From: VFJZ01 sp046598415
GTDB taxonomy: Bacteria; Actinomycetota; Thermoleophilia; Gaiellales; F1-60-MAGs149
Reading direction: 5' to 3'
Assembly: GCA_046598415.1 (NCBI GenBank)
Contig: JBKJIG010000023.1
Coordinates: 1 to 5,905, forward strand
DNA length: 5,905 nucleotides
Shown: positions 1 to 5,219 of the stretch, one piece after another
How positions within the stretch are numbered: position 1 is the first letter of the stretch
Layout of the letters: each line of letters opens with the position of its first letter
Made by a program: the position numbers and the translations under genes
The notes under the pieces: generated by a model
Seen by the model: only the letters and a program-made list of their open reading frames with translations
Database searches by the model: none
Told to the model about the DNA's origin: nothing

Positions 1-1
1 C

Positions 2-430
2 TCGGTCGACGGCTACCTGTTCGACTTCGGCCGCAGCCGGGTCGTCTCGCGCGCACCGGGGGCCGACCAGCAGGCGCTGCTCGACGCCGTGCGGGAGACC
101 ACGCTGGCCGGCCTCGAGGCCGTGCGCCCCGGGGCCACGGTCGGTGATGTCGCGCGCGCCTGCGATCTGCACTGGGCCGGGACCGAACTGGTGCGGCGCG
201 GCCTGGCCACGCCGACCGGGTTCGCCGCGTGGGGCCACTCCACCTCGCTGTGCTGGGAGGAGCCGTGGATCACCGCGTCGTCCGCCATCGTGCTCGAGCC
301 GGGCATGTGCCTGTGCGTCGAGAAGCGGCAGCCGGTTCCCGGTGTGGGCGGCGCGAACTTCGAGGAGACCGTCCTCGTCACGGATGCCGGCTACGAGCTG
401 CTGACGACCGCGCCCCGCTCGTTCGGGTGA
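2..430 (+). CDS. M24 family metallohydrolase (Xaa-Pro aminopeptidase/creatinase fold), C-terminal part
   Basis: The frame is open from base 2 and ends at TGA 428-430, giving the last 142 residues; the N-terminal part lies outside the window. The fragment matches the second half of the pita-bread catalytic domain. DGYLFDFGR at fragment residues 3-11 carries the second metal-binding Asp (D8). GHS at 78-80 gives the metal His (H79), LEPGMCLCVEK at 98-108 gives E107, and GGANFEETVLVTDAGYELL at 116-134 gives E121. The first metal Asp would sit just upstream of the window edge. Family members cleave X-Pro bonds or hydrolyse small C-N substrates such as creatine or ectoine, usually in the cytosol with two Mn or Co ions. 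The second conserved active-site His of the usual GHG-x-G-x-x-x-HE-x-P motif appears as Glu here (GHSTSLCWEEP), so peptidase activity is uncertain. The fold assignment is strong and the substrate is unknown. Confidence 0.88.
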   Translation, partial: SVDGYLFDFGRSRVVSRAPGADQQALLDAVRETTLAGLEAVRPGATVGDVARACDLHWAGTELVRRGLATPTGFAAWGHSTSLCWEEPWITASSAIVLEPGMCLCVEKRQPVPGVGGANFEETVLVTDAGYELLTTAPRSFG

Positions 431-432
431 CG

Positions 433-451
433 GGGCCGTCGGAAACGGCTC
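433..451 (+). terminator. Short hairpin directly after the M24 gene, possible terminator
   Basis: A 7-bp stem (433-439 with 445-451, one G-T pair) closes a 5-nt loop just after the stop codon at 428-430. No T-run follows, so it is at best a non-canonical hairpin terminator or an mRNA 3'-end stabiliser. Confidence 0.3.
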
Positions 452-676
452 AAACCGCGGCCAGATCCCCGTGATAGGTCGCGCCGTTCGCGTTCGGCTT
501 CGCGCGTCTCGGCACGGACGCCTGGAGCTCGTTCATGATCGCGGGCGCCGGCTACGTCGCGCTGGCCGCCGTCACGAAGACCACGCCGCTGCAGGGCAGA
601 CCGTGCAGTTTCGAGCGGGTGGGGCGGCGCAGATGCGCGCTCACAGCCGGCGGCTGCGTCAGACCGGCGTGCGCGG
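452..676. other. Gene-less stretch with an orphan hydrophobic reading frame
   Basis: This stretch lies between the M24 gene and the inverted repeat at 677-726 and has no gene with a credible start. One plus-strand frame, open after the stops at 472-477, reads through a protein-like hydrophobic stretch at about 481-594 (GFARLGTDAWSSFMIAGAGY, then VALAAVTKTTPLQ). It then turns into Arg/Cys-rich translation typical of non-coding high-GC DNA. This may be a decayed fragment of a membrane protein, or chance. It has no recognisable ribosome binding site and was not called as a gene. Confidence 0.3.
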
Positions 677-726
677 CGACCGGTAGGTGTGGCGGGCGTC
701 CGCTACTTCGCCACACCTACCGGTCG
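677..726. terminator. 18-bp perfect inverted repeat between convergent genes (terminator or REP-like element)
   Basis: Bases 677-694 (CGACCGGTAGGTGTGGCG) are the exact reverse complement of 709-726, around a 14-nt loop. The element covers the TAG stop (717-719) of the minus-strand hypothetical gene and lies between it and the converging M24 gene, which is where a bidirectional terminator is expected. There is no T-run on either side. The embedded GGTAGG, next to a palindrome, and the RAYT gene 600 bp away also allow a REP-like reading. Confidence 0.6.
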
Positions 727-1121
727 GGGTCGGTCTCGCCCTGCTCGGCGGTGCCGAACTCGTCATCGATCGACCCGGCGGCGGCCGGGTCGATCGAGCC
801 GGGGTCGCCGCCGTCGCCCGGCGGGAGCGTCGTGTCGTATACGTGGATCACCGCTGCGAGAGCGGCTTCGACGTCGCCCTGCTCGATGTCGTCGCCCTGC
901 TCGAGACCGCGGACGATCTCGCGGGCGTAGTCGAGGCGCCGGCCGATCTCCGGCTCGAGGCCTGCGGTCGAGCGTGACCCGCTCTCGTCGGTGAGCATGC
1001 GGTCGACGATCGCGAGGAGGTCGTCGAGACCGTCGCGCGGGTCGGCGCGGGCGTCGTCGATGATCGACTCCCACTCGGCCGCGTAGTCGTCGTCGTTCAC
1101 GTACGGGTTCGAATCCTGCAT
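717..1121 (-). CDS. Small acidic hypothetical protein
   Basis: A 134-residue protein starts at ATG 1121-1119. The minus strand has GGGGGAAG (plus positions 1130-1137) 8 nt upstream, and this decides the start over longer frames that run into the repeat region. The N-terminal half is rich in Asp and Glu (NDDDYAAEWESIIDDARADP, residues 9-28). Residues 30-95 look like helices (GLDDLLAIVDRML, then EIGRRLDYAREIVRGLEQGD and VEAALAAVIHVYD). Residues 100-134 form a low-complexity Gly/Asp/Pro/Ala tail holding a short internal repeat, GSIDPAAAGSIDD. There is no signal peptide, membrane segment or catalytic motif, so it is probably a soluble cytosolic protein. The codon pattern and the good Shine-Dalgarno sequence support a real gene. 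I do not recognise the family and assign no function. It is transcribed divergently from the RAYT gene, and its stop codon lies inside the inverted repeat at 677-726. Confidence 0.75.
   Translation of the reverse strand: MQDSNPYVNDDDYAAEWESIIDDARADPRDGLDDLLAIVDRMLTDESGSRSTAGLEPEIGRRLDYAREIVRGLEQGDDIEQGDVEAALAAVIHVYDTTLPPGDGGDPGSIDPAAAGSIDDEFGTAEQGETDPDR
766..797. repeat. 14-bp perfect hairpin inside the 3' end of the hypothetical gene
   Basis: Bases 766-779 pair exactly with 784-797 around a 4-nt loop. The palindrome encodes the duplicated GSID...GSID tail of the minus-strand protein. It lies 40 bp from the 677-726 inverted repeat, giving two strong stem-loops in tandem at the gene end. Confidence 0.65.
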
Positions 1122-1129
1122 GCCCGGAG

Positions 1130-1137
1130 CTTCCCCC
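1130..1137 (-). promoter_or_regulatory. Ribosome binding site that sets the start of the hypothetical gene
   Basis: The minus strand reads GGGGGAAG, 8 nt before ATG 1121-1119. This favours a 134-residue product over the longer open frame. Confidence 0.6.
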
Positions 1138-1175
1138 GCCGGCGGCGAGCGCAAACGGGCGCCCGCTGCGCGGGC

Positions 1176-1242
1176 GACGTTTCCGTGCCAGGCACGAATC
1201 CGCCACCGGCTGACGTTTCCGTGCCAGGCACGAATCCGCCAC
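1176..1242. repeat. Two perfect 31-bp direct repeats, each with a 13-nt palindrome (RAYT-linked)
   Basis: Bases 1176-1206 and 1212-1242 are identical over 31 bp, with a 36-bp period and a 5-bp spacer. Each unit starts with GACGTTTC and ends with CGAATCCGCCAC. Each contains the palindrome CGTGCC-A-GGCACG (1184-1196 and 1220-1232), a 6-bp stem with a single central base. A partial inverted copy (GCGGATTCG, 1269-1277) and a possible decayed third unit from about 1246 follow. The repeats lie about 110 bp upstream of a RAYT gene, in the divergent gap. Palindromic repeats beside such genes are known in the REP/RAYT family, where they are the transposase's DNA substrates. That role is inferred here. 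Confidence 0.9.
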
Positions 1243-1301
1243 ACGGACGCACTTCCGCGCCGGACCGTGCGGATTCGGCGCTTTCCGCGCGCGTTTCGTG
1301 A

Positions 1302-1326
1302 CTGCACGGGCGCCGGGGTCGTGCAG
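1302..1326 (+). promoter_or_regulatory. Hairpin in the leader of the RAYT gene
   Basis: CTGCACG (1302-1308) pairs exactly with CGTGCAG (1320-1326) around an 11-nt loop, ending 11 nt before the Shine-Dalgarno sequence AAAGGAG (1338-1344). It could affect expression of the transposase or be another palindromic target. No clear -10/-35 promoter could be picked in the 1122-1350 gap. Confidence 0.35.
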
Positions 1327-1337
1327 CAATGGCGTTG

Positions 1338-1344
1338 AAAGGAG
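1338..1344 (+). promoter_or_regulatory. Ribosome binding site of the RAYT gene
   Basis: AAAGGAG lies 6 nt before ATG 1351. It fixes this start over the earlier ATG at 1329, which is in another frame. Confidence 0.75.
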
Positions 1345-1350
1345 CACCAC

Positions 1351-2055
1351 ATGCCTCGACGCCCGCGCCGCCAGACCGATTGCCGACTCCATCACATCAC
1401 CAGCCGAGGAAACGACCGACGCCGGATGTTCGAGGACGCGGAGGATCGCGAGCGGTACTACGCGCTGCTCGCCGAGGGCGTCTCCTCGCACCCCATCGAG
1501 TGCCACCAGGACGTGCAGATGGGCAACCATGTCCACCTCCTCCTCGAGGGCGAGATGGCCGCCGTCTCGAAGCTGATGTGGTTCGTCAACCATCGCTACG
1601 CCCGCGCGTACAACAAGCGCCACGGCCACCTCGACCACCTCGTGGGTCAGCGCTTCCACGCCGCCGAGGTGCCCGACCGCTATGCCGCCCGCGCCGTGAG
1701 CGTCTACATCGCGATGAATCCGGTCCGCGCCGGGCTCTGCGAGCACCCGCGGGAATGGCAGTACGGCTCATACGCCGCCCACGCCACGGCCGACGCTGCG
1801 CGGCCTCACCTGACGACGGTCTACACGCGCGGCCTGTTCGCATGCCGCCGAACGACCTTCGATGCTGCGATCGATGCAGCCGTCGAACTCCGGTCCGGTG
1901 GGCGGCCGTCGCTGGCGGCGATCCTGCCCTCGTCGTCGAGGCTCGCGCGAGAGCACGTTCGGCATGCGCGCGAGATGTTCGGCTTCACGGCTCCGGAGAT
2001 CGCGGCGCACTACGGGACGAGCGCCCGAACGATCCAGCGATGGCTCGCCGCGTGA
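1351..2055 (+). CDS. REP-associated tyrosine transposase (RAYT, Y1/HUH family) with C-terminal helix-turn-helix
   Basis: This is a 234-residue single-strand DNA transposase of the Y1 (IS200/IS605-related) superfamily. These enzymes nick and rejoin DNA at palindromic targets through a phosphotyrosine link. Residues 1-145 form the Y1 domain. It opens with CRLHHITSRGNDRRRMF (11-27), the RAYT-type start. The metal-binding HUH motif is H60-V-H62 in QMGNHVHLLLE. GHLDHLVGQRFHA (92-104) follows. The likely catalytic Tyr is Y119 in VYIAMNPVRAGL (118-129), matching the YI-x-x-NPV signature around Tyr115 of E. coli TnpA-REP. EWQYGSYAAH (135-144) matches the usual W-x-x-SSY segment. Residues 198-234 form an added helix-turn-helix (FTAPEIAAHYGTSARTIQRWL) that could bind DNA. 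All catalytic residues are present, so it looks intact. There is no IS-type terminal structure around it, consistent with single-copy RAYTs that act on dispersed palindromic repeats such as those at 1176-1242. It converges on the lactonase gene with a 29-bp gap. Confidence 0.92.
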   Translation: MPRRPRRQTDCRLHHITSRGNDRRRMFEDAEDRERYYALLAEGVSSHPIECHQDVQMGNHVHLLLEGEMAAVSKLMWFVNHRYARAYNKRHGHLDHLVGQRFHAAEVPDRYAARAVSVYIAMNPVRAGLCEHPREWQYGSYAAHATADAARPHLTTVYTRGLFACRRTTFDAAIDAAVELRSGGRPSLAAILPSSSRLAREHVRHAREMFGFTAPEIAAHYGTSARTIQRWLAA

Positions 2056-2084
2056 CGGCTAGAGCGCGGCGTCGAGCAGAGCGG

Positions 2085-2861
2085 CTACTCGTACCAGGCG
2101 GCAGGCGCCAGCCGTCGCGCCGTCTCGTACGCCGTCTCGTGGCTGGTGATCAGCGTCGCGCCGAGGCTCCGCTCGAGCGCCTCGAGACGCTCCCAGCTGG
2201 CCACCATCGCGTCGGGGCTCCAGAGCACGGAGGGGAGGGCGCGCTGGCGCATCTTGCCGAGGTCGTAGGCGGCGTCGCCGACGAGGATCACCGGACCGCT
2301 GTCGAGGTGCACGAGCAGCGACTGGTGGCCCGCCGTGTGGCCCGGCGTCGGGAACGCGATCAGCCGCCCGTCGCCGAGGATGTCGCAGTCGCCCTCGATC
2401 TCGTCCCAGTTCGTCACGCTCTCGAACTCGTGCCGGATGAATTGCGGCGGGTTGCGCTGGTACACCGGCGGCCACAGCGCGAACGGCAGCTCGGCGCGGT
2501 TGAGGTGCACGGTCGCGCGCTCGAACAGCGTCAGGCCGCCGGCATGGTCGTAGTGCAGGTGCGACTGCACGATGTGCCCGACGTCGTCAGGGGCGACGCC
2601 CACCGCCCCCAGCAGGCTGACGGCGTCGTCGCCGGGAGTCATCCTGATCGGATAGGAGTCGACGTGCTCGCCGAAGTGCGCGGCCGGGTCGCTGATCGAC
2701 CGGGGGTGCATCCCGGTGTCGAACAGGATGTTCTCGCCCGCGTGCTGGATCAGGAAGAAGAAGTACGGCACCATCATCGGCGCGCCGCAGTCGGGGTCGT
2801 TCGGGTCGAACAGCGAGCGCATCGACAGCTCGCCGCCGCAGTGGAAGGCGTAGAGGCGCAT
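2085..2861 (-). CDS. N-acyl homoserine lactonase family protein (metallo-beta-lactamase fold, AiiA-like)
   Basis: This 258-residue zinc hydrolase has the dinuclear signature SHLHYDHAGG (H101, H103, D105, H106), then PTPGHTAGHQSL (H175), GDAAYD (D196) and TSHE (H241). The order and spacing match Bacillus AiiA, including Tyr three residues after the bridging Asp (D196-x-x-Y199; D191/Y194 in AiiA), a residue used in lactone ring opening. The N-terminus (MRLYAFHCGG, then PYFFFLIQHAGENILFDTG) and the overall length also fit AHL lactonases. There is no signal peptide, so it is likely cytosolic. ATG 2861-2859 was chosen because it overlaps the upstream gene's TGA as TGATG, giving translational coupling, and begins the conserved domain; an 18-residue longer start would overlap that gene by 54 nt. 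It probably opens a lactone ring. Quorum-signal degradation is possible, but pairing with a flavin monooxygenase suggests a catabolic lactone instead. Fold is certain; substrate is inferred. Confidence 0.9.
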   Translation of the reverse strand: MRLYAFHCGGELSMRSLFDPNDPDCGAPMMVPYFFFLIQHAGENILFDTGMHPRSISDPAAHFGEHVDSYPIRMTPGDDAVSLLGAVGVAPDDVGHIVQSHLHYDHAGGLTLFERATVHLNRAELPFALWPPVYQRNPPQFIRHEFESVTNWDEIEGDCDILGDGRLIAFPTPGHTAGHQSLLVHLDSGPVILVGDAAYDLGKMRQRALPSVLWSPDAMVASWERLEALERSLGATLITSHETAYETARRLAPAAWYE

Positions 2862-4231
2862 CAGCTGACCGAGAAGTCGACGGTGCTCGCCTCGCGCGGC
2901 AGGTGACCGCCGCACTCCCTGGCGACGGCCGGCATCACACGCTCCGCGAAGCAGCGCATCTGCTCCTCGATCTCGGCGCTCTTGAAGCCGGCGAGCTCGA
3001 AGTGGCAGTTCAGCATGAAGTCCTCGCCGTACCCGGCGTCGTCACGGATGCCGACGATCTTCTCGATGATCTCGTCGACGGTGCCGTGCAGGGCGATGCC
3101 CTTTTCGCGCAGCAGCGGTGCGGTGATCTTCATGTCCAGCGGATACGGCTCGTCGCCCGGGTTGACGAGCGCGGCCGAGAACCCGAACGCGCCGTAGAAG
3201 TCCCACTGCACCTCGACGCCGCGGGCGGCCCGGTCGAGGTCGCCGATGCCGTCGTCGACGATGTGGATCATGCGGTCGGTAATGACCCCGCGCCGGCGCT
3301 CGCGGTCCCATCCGTAGGCGAACTCGCCGCGATCGAGGCGGTCGGGCCAGCCGGCCGCCTCCGCCGCCGTGTAGTAGCGGTTCATGTCGCGCTTCAGCCG
3401 CTCGTTGGTCGACGCGTTGAAGTACCCGTTGACGCCGTGCTCGGCGGCGTACTTGATCGACCGGGCGCTGGTCAGCGGCTGCCAGATCTGCGGGTACGGC
3501 TTCTGCAGCGGCTTCGGGAACACCTGGAGTTCCCGGAGCGTCGTCTCCTTCGAGCTGATCGGCATGCTGCTCGTTGCGTACTCGTCCTCGGCCGCGACCT
3601 TGAGCGCACGCTCGAGCAGGCCGTCACCCTGGTCGCGCAGGTACGCCATCGTCTGGCGGTGGTGCCAGCGCGTGAAGGTCGGCGGGATCGTGAAGAACTC
3701 GCCGTGGTGCGAGAACGAGTCCTCCGTCCAGCACTTGAGGATGATCGCGAAGGTCTCCTCGAACATCGCGCGGTTCTTTTCCTGGTCCTGGATCGTCGAG
3801 CCGAACGCAGCGCCCAGGGTTTCCACCTCGCGCGGCTGGTAGCCGCGGCCGATGCCGAAGTCGAGGCGGCCGCCGCTGATGATGTCGAGCATCGCGGCCT
3901 GTTCGGCGATGCGTACCGGATGGTGCTCGGTGGTGACGTTCGTGCCCTGCGCGAGCCGGATCCGCTTCGTCAGCGCCGCGATCGCGGTTTCGGCGAGCAG
4001 CGGGTTCGGGCTGAACTCCGCACCCTCGGGCTGGAAGTGGTGCTCGGACATGAAGTAGTAGTCGAAGCCGAGCTGATCGGCGAGGACGCCCTGGCGGATC
4101 TGCCCGATCTGCACCCGCGCGTACGACTCGGCCAGCGCCTTCAGGTCGCCGTCGGGGATCACCATCTCGTCCACGACCTTCGTGGGGAGGTCGGTCGCGC
4201 CGTTCTGGAAGATGCCGAACTCGACTGTCAT
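2861..4231 (-). CDS. LLM class flavin-dependent oxidoreductase (bacterial luciferase-like monooxygenase)
   Basis: A 456-residue protein of the luciferase-like TIM-barrel family, which uses reduced FMN and O2 to oxygenate substrates (aldehydes, alkanes, sulfonates, cyclic ketones). Diagnostic segments in order: FGIFQNG (5-11), FDYYFMSEHHF (56-66), SPNPLL (74-79), LAQGTNVTTEHHPVRIAEQA (93-112), the strongly conserved LDIISGGRLDFGIGRGYQPRE (about 115-135), PKPLQKPYPQIWQP (239-252), SARSIKYAAEHGVNG (255-269) and HGTVDEIIEKI (382-392). At 456 residues it is longer than the usual 330-400; much of the excess lies at about 185-236, between HGEFFTIPP and PKPLQKP, where most relatives have a short linker. 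ATG 4231-4229 is preceded by GAAGGG (plus 4238-4243) at 6 nt. It is the first gene of an operon with the lactonase, overlapping it by 1 nt. The reductase supplying FMNH2 is not in the window. Family assignment is firm and substrate is unknown. Confidence 0.93.
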   Translation of the reverse strand: MTVEFGIFQNGATDLPTKVVDEMVIPDGDLKALAESYARVQIGQIRQGVLADQLGFDYYFMSEHHFQPEGAEFSPNPLLAETAIAALTKRIRLAQGTNVTTEHHPVRIAEQAAMLDIISGGRLDFGIGRGYQPREVETLGAAFGSTIQDQEKNRAMFEETFAIILKCWTEDSFSHHGEFFTIPPTFTRWHHRQTMAYLRDQGDGLLERALKVAAEDEYATSSMPISSKETTLRELQVFPKPLQKPYPQIWQPLTSARSIKYAAEHGVNGYFNASTNERLKRDMNRYYTAAEAAGWPDRLDRGEFAYGWDRERRRGVITDRMIHIVDDGIGDLDRAARGVEVQWDFYGAFGFSAALVNPGDEPYPLDMKITAPLLREKGIALHGTVDEIIEKIVGIRDDAGYGEDFMLNCHFELAGFKSAEIEEQMRCFAERVMPAVARECGGHLPREASTVDFSVS

Positions 4232-4237
4232 CTCGCG

Positions 4238-4243
4238 CCCTTC
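4238..4243 (-). promoter_or_regulatory. Ribosome binding site of the luciferase-like gene
   Basis: The minus strand reads GAAGGG, 6 nt before ATG 4231-4229, supporting this start. Confidence 0.6.
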
Positions 4244-4313
4244 GTCGGGTGGTCCGCCACCAATAGCACTGCCGGCGGAGCCGTGCGGGGCGGGGGCCGC
4301 GCGATTGTGCGAC

Positions 4314-4339
4314 AGCTAGCTCTTCTAGGGGCGACCTAG
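4314..4339. promoter_or_regulatory. CTAG-rich palindrome cluster in the divergent control region, possible operator
   Basis: The 259-bp gap 4232-4490 separates the divergent monooxygenase and peroxiredoxin genes. Within it, AGCTAGCT (4314-4321) is a perfect 8-bp palindrome, and CTAGG-GGCGA-CCTAG (4325-4339) is an inverted repeat with 5-bp arms. CTAG occurs three times in 24 bp (4316, 4325, 4336), although this tetramer is generally rare in bacterial DNA. The position suits a repressor or activator site for one or both genes. The protein is unknown. Confidence 0.35.
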
Positions 4340-4380
4340 GCTGCGTGACCCCGCATCGGTGCGCTCCCCGCCCGAGGCCG

Positions 4381-4410
4381 TTATCGACGGAATGGCAATC
4401 GACGTATAAG
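4381..4410 (+). promoter_or_regulatory. Candidate promoter of the peroxiredoxin gene
   Basis: The AT-richest part of the divergent gap contains TATAAG (4405-4410), a good -10 match. No strong -35 is seen; a weak TTATCG sits at 4381-4386 with an 18-nt spacer. A direct repeat ATCGACG (4383-4389 and 4398-4404, 15-bp period) overlaps it and could bind a regulator. It would give a leader of roughly 75 nt. Confidence 0.4.
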
Positions 4411-4476
4411 CGTTCCGTATTCTACTCGCCGCCAATCGTGGCGCGATATCGTTCGCACGCGACGGCGGACACGTTC

Positions 4477-4482
4477 AGAGGA
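4477..4482 (+). promoter_or_regulatory. Ribosome binding site of the peroxiredoxin gene
   Basis: AGAGGA lies 8 nt before ATG 4491, supporting this start. Confidence 0.55.
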
Positions 4483-4490
4483 CGGGACAC

Positions 4491-5150
4491 ATGGCACTGC
4501 TGCTCAACGACACCGCACCGGACTTCGAGGCGGACACCACCGAAGGTCGCATCTCCTTCCACGACTGGGTCGGCGACTCGTGGGCGGTGCTCTTCTCGCA
4601 CCCCAAGGACTTCACGCCGGTGTGCACGACGGAGCTCGGCTACATGGCGCGCATCAAGCCGGAGTTCGACCGCCGCGGCGTTAAGGTGATCGGCCTGTCG
4701 GTCGACCCCCTCGGCCGCCACGCCGACTGGGCGAAGGACATCGAGGAGACGCAGGGCACCGCTCCCAACTATCCGATCATCAGCGACGCCGACTTCAACG
4801 TCTCGAAGCTGTACGGGATGCTGCCGGGCAGCGTCGAGGGCGATCCGCTCGTCCGCACGCCGGCCGACAACCAGGCCGTGCGCAACGTGTTCGTGATCGG
4901 GCCGGACAAGAAGGTCAAGCTGATCCTCGTCTACCCGATGACGACCGGACGTAACTTCGACGAGGTACTGCGCGTCGTCGACTCGCTGCAATTGACCGCC
5001 AAGCACAAGGTGGCGACGCCGGCGCAGTGGCAGCAGGGCGACAAGGTCATCATCGCCGGCTCGGTCTCGAACGAGCAGGCCAGGGAGCTCTGGCCGGAGG
5101 GTTGGGAAGAGCCCAAGCCGTACATCCGGATCGTGCCGCAGCCCAGCTGA
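4491..5150 (+). CDS. 1-Cys peroxiredoxin (Prx6-type, AhpC/TSA family)
   Basis: A 219-residue thiol peroxidase that reduces H2O2 and alkyl hydroperoxides in the cytosol. The thioredoxin-fold core has the universal P-x-x-x-T-x-x-C active site at P38-T42-C45 (HPKDFTPVCTTELG), with the conserved Arg at R131 in VRNVFVIGP. GLSVDPLGRHADW (68-80) and YPIISDADFNVSKLYGM (94-110) are also typical. The Prx6-type C-terminal dimerisation domain is present at about 170-219 (KVATPAQWQQGDKVII, then WPEGWEEPKPYIRIV). C45 is the only cysteine, so resolution must use an external thiol; this is the 1-Cys mechanism. The length matches the Prx6 group of about 215-225 residues. It is transcribed away from the flavin monooxygenase. 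Flavin monooxygenases can leak H2O2, so a protective partnership is possible, though this gene may simply be a general oxidative-stress gene. Confidence 0.95.
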   Translation: MALLLNDTAPDFEADTTEGRISFHDWVGDSWAVLFSHPKDFTPVCTTELGYMARIKPEFDRRGVKVIGLSVDPLGRHADWAKDIEETQGTAPNYPIISDADFNVSKLYGMLPGSVEGDPLVRTPADNQAVRNVFVIGPDKKVKLILVYPMTTGRNFDEVLRVVDSLQLTAKHKVATPAQWQQGDKVIIAGSVSNEQARELWPEGWEEPKPYIRIVPQPS

Positions 5151-5151
5151 C

Positions 5152-5168
5152 CTGCCGGTCGCCGGCGG
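5152..5168 (+). terminator. Hairpin directly after the peroxiredoxin stop, possible terminator
   Basis: A 7-bp stem (5152-5158 with 5162-5168, one T-G pair) has a 3-nt loop and starts 2 nt after the stop codon. It is followed by CTTGATCATTCT, a poor T-tract, so intrinsic termination would be weak. Confidence 0.4.
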
Positions 5169-5219
5169 CTTGATCATTCTGCAACGTTTGTCCGTTTGCC
5201 GCGGTGGCATGTCGGATAT

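Noticed and set aside
1048..1126. tRNA-like T-arm GGTTCGAATCC (1106-1116) with a possible 7-bp acceptor pairing around it
   Set aside because: There is no proper D-arm or anticodon arm, the total length is off, and the stretch is explained by the coding frame of the hypothetical protein's N-terminus.
1176..1242. CRISPR array reading of the 31-bp repeats
   Set aside because: There are only two perfect copies, the 5-bp spacer is far too short, and no cas genes are present.
763..1746. A 327-residue minus-strand open frame across the hypothetical gene, the repeats and half the RAYT gene
   Set aside because: It is a shadow frame with Arg-rich low complexity, running through the intergenic direct repeats.
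1122..2084. Complete insertion sequence around the transposase
   Set aside because: No terminal inverted repeats or target-site duplication are seen, and no copy of the upstream repeat occurs downstream of the gene; RAYTs are normally not bounded like IS elements.
1329..2906. A 525-residue plus-strand open frame covering the RAYT gene and the antisense of the lactonase
   Set aside because: It is in a different frame from the conserved RAYT motifs, Arg/Pro/Ala-rich, and spans two unrelated genes on opposite strands.
2903..4339. A 478-residue plus-strand open frame opposite the luciferase-like gene
   Set aside because: It is antisense to a clear LLM family protein; its Arg/Val/Leu/Asp-rich translation is the usual shadow of high-GC codon bias and it has no domain motif.
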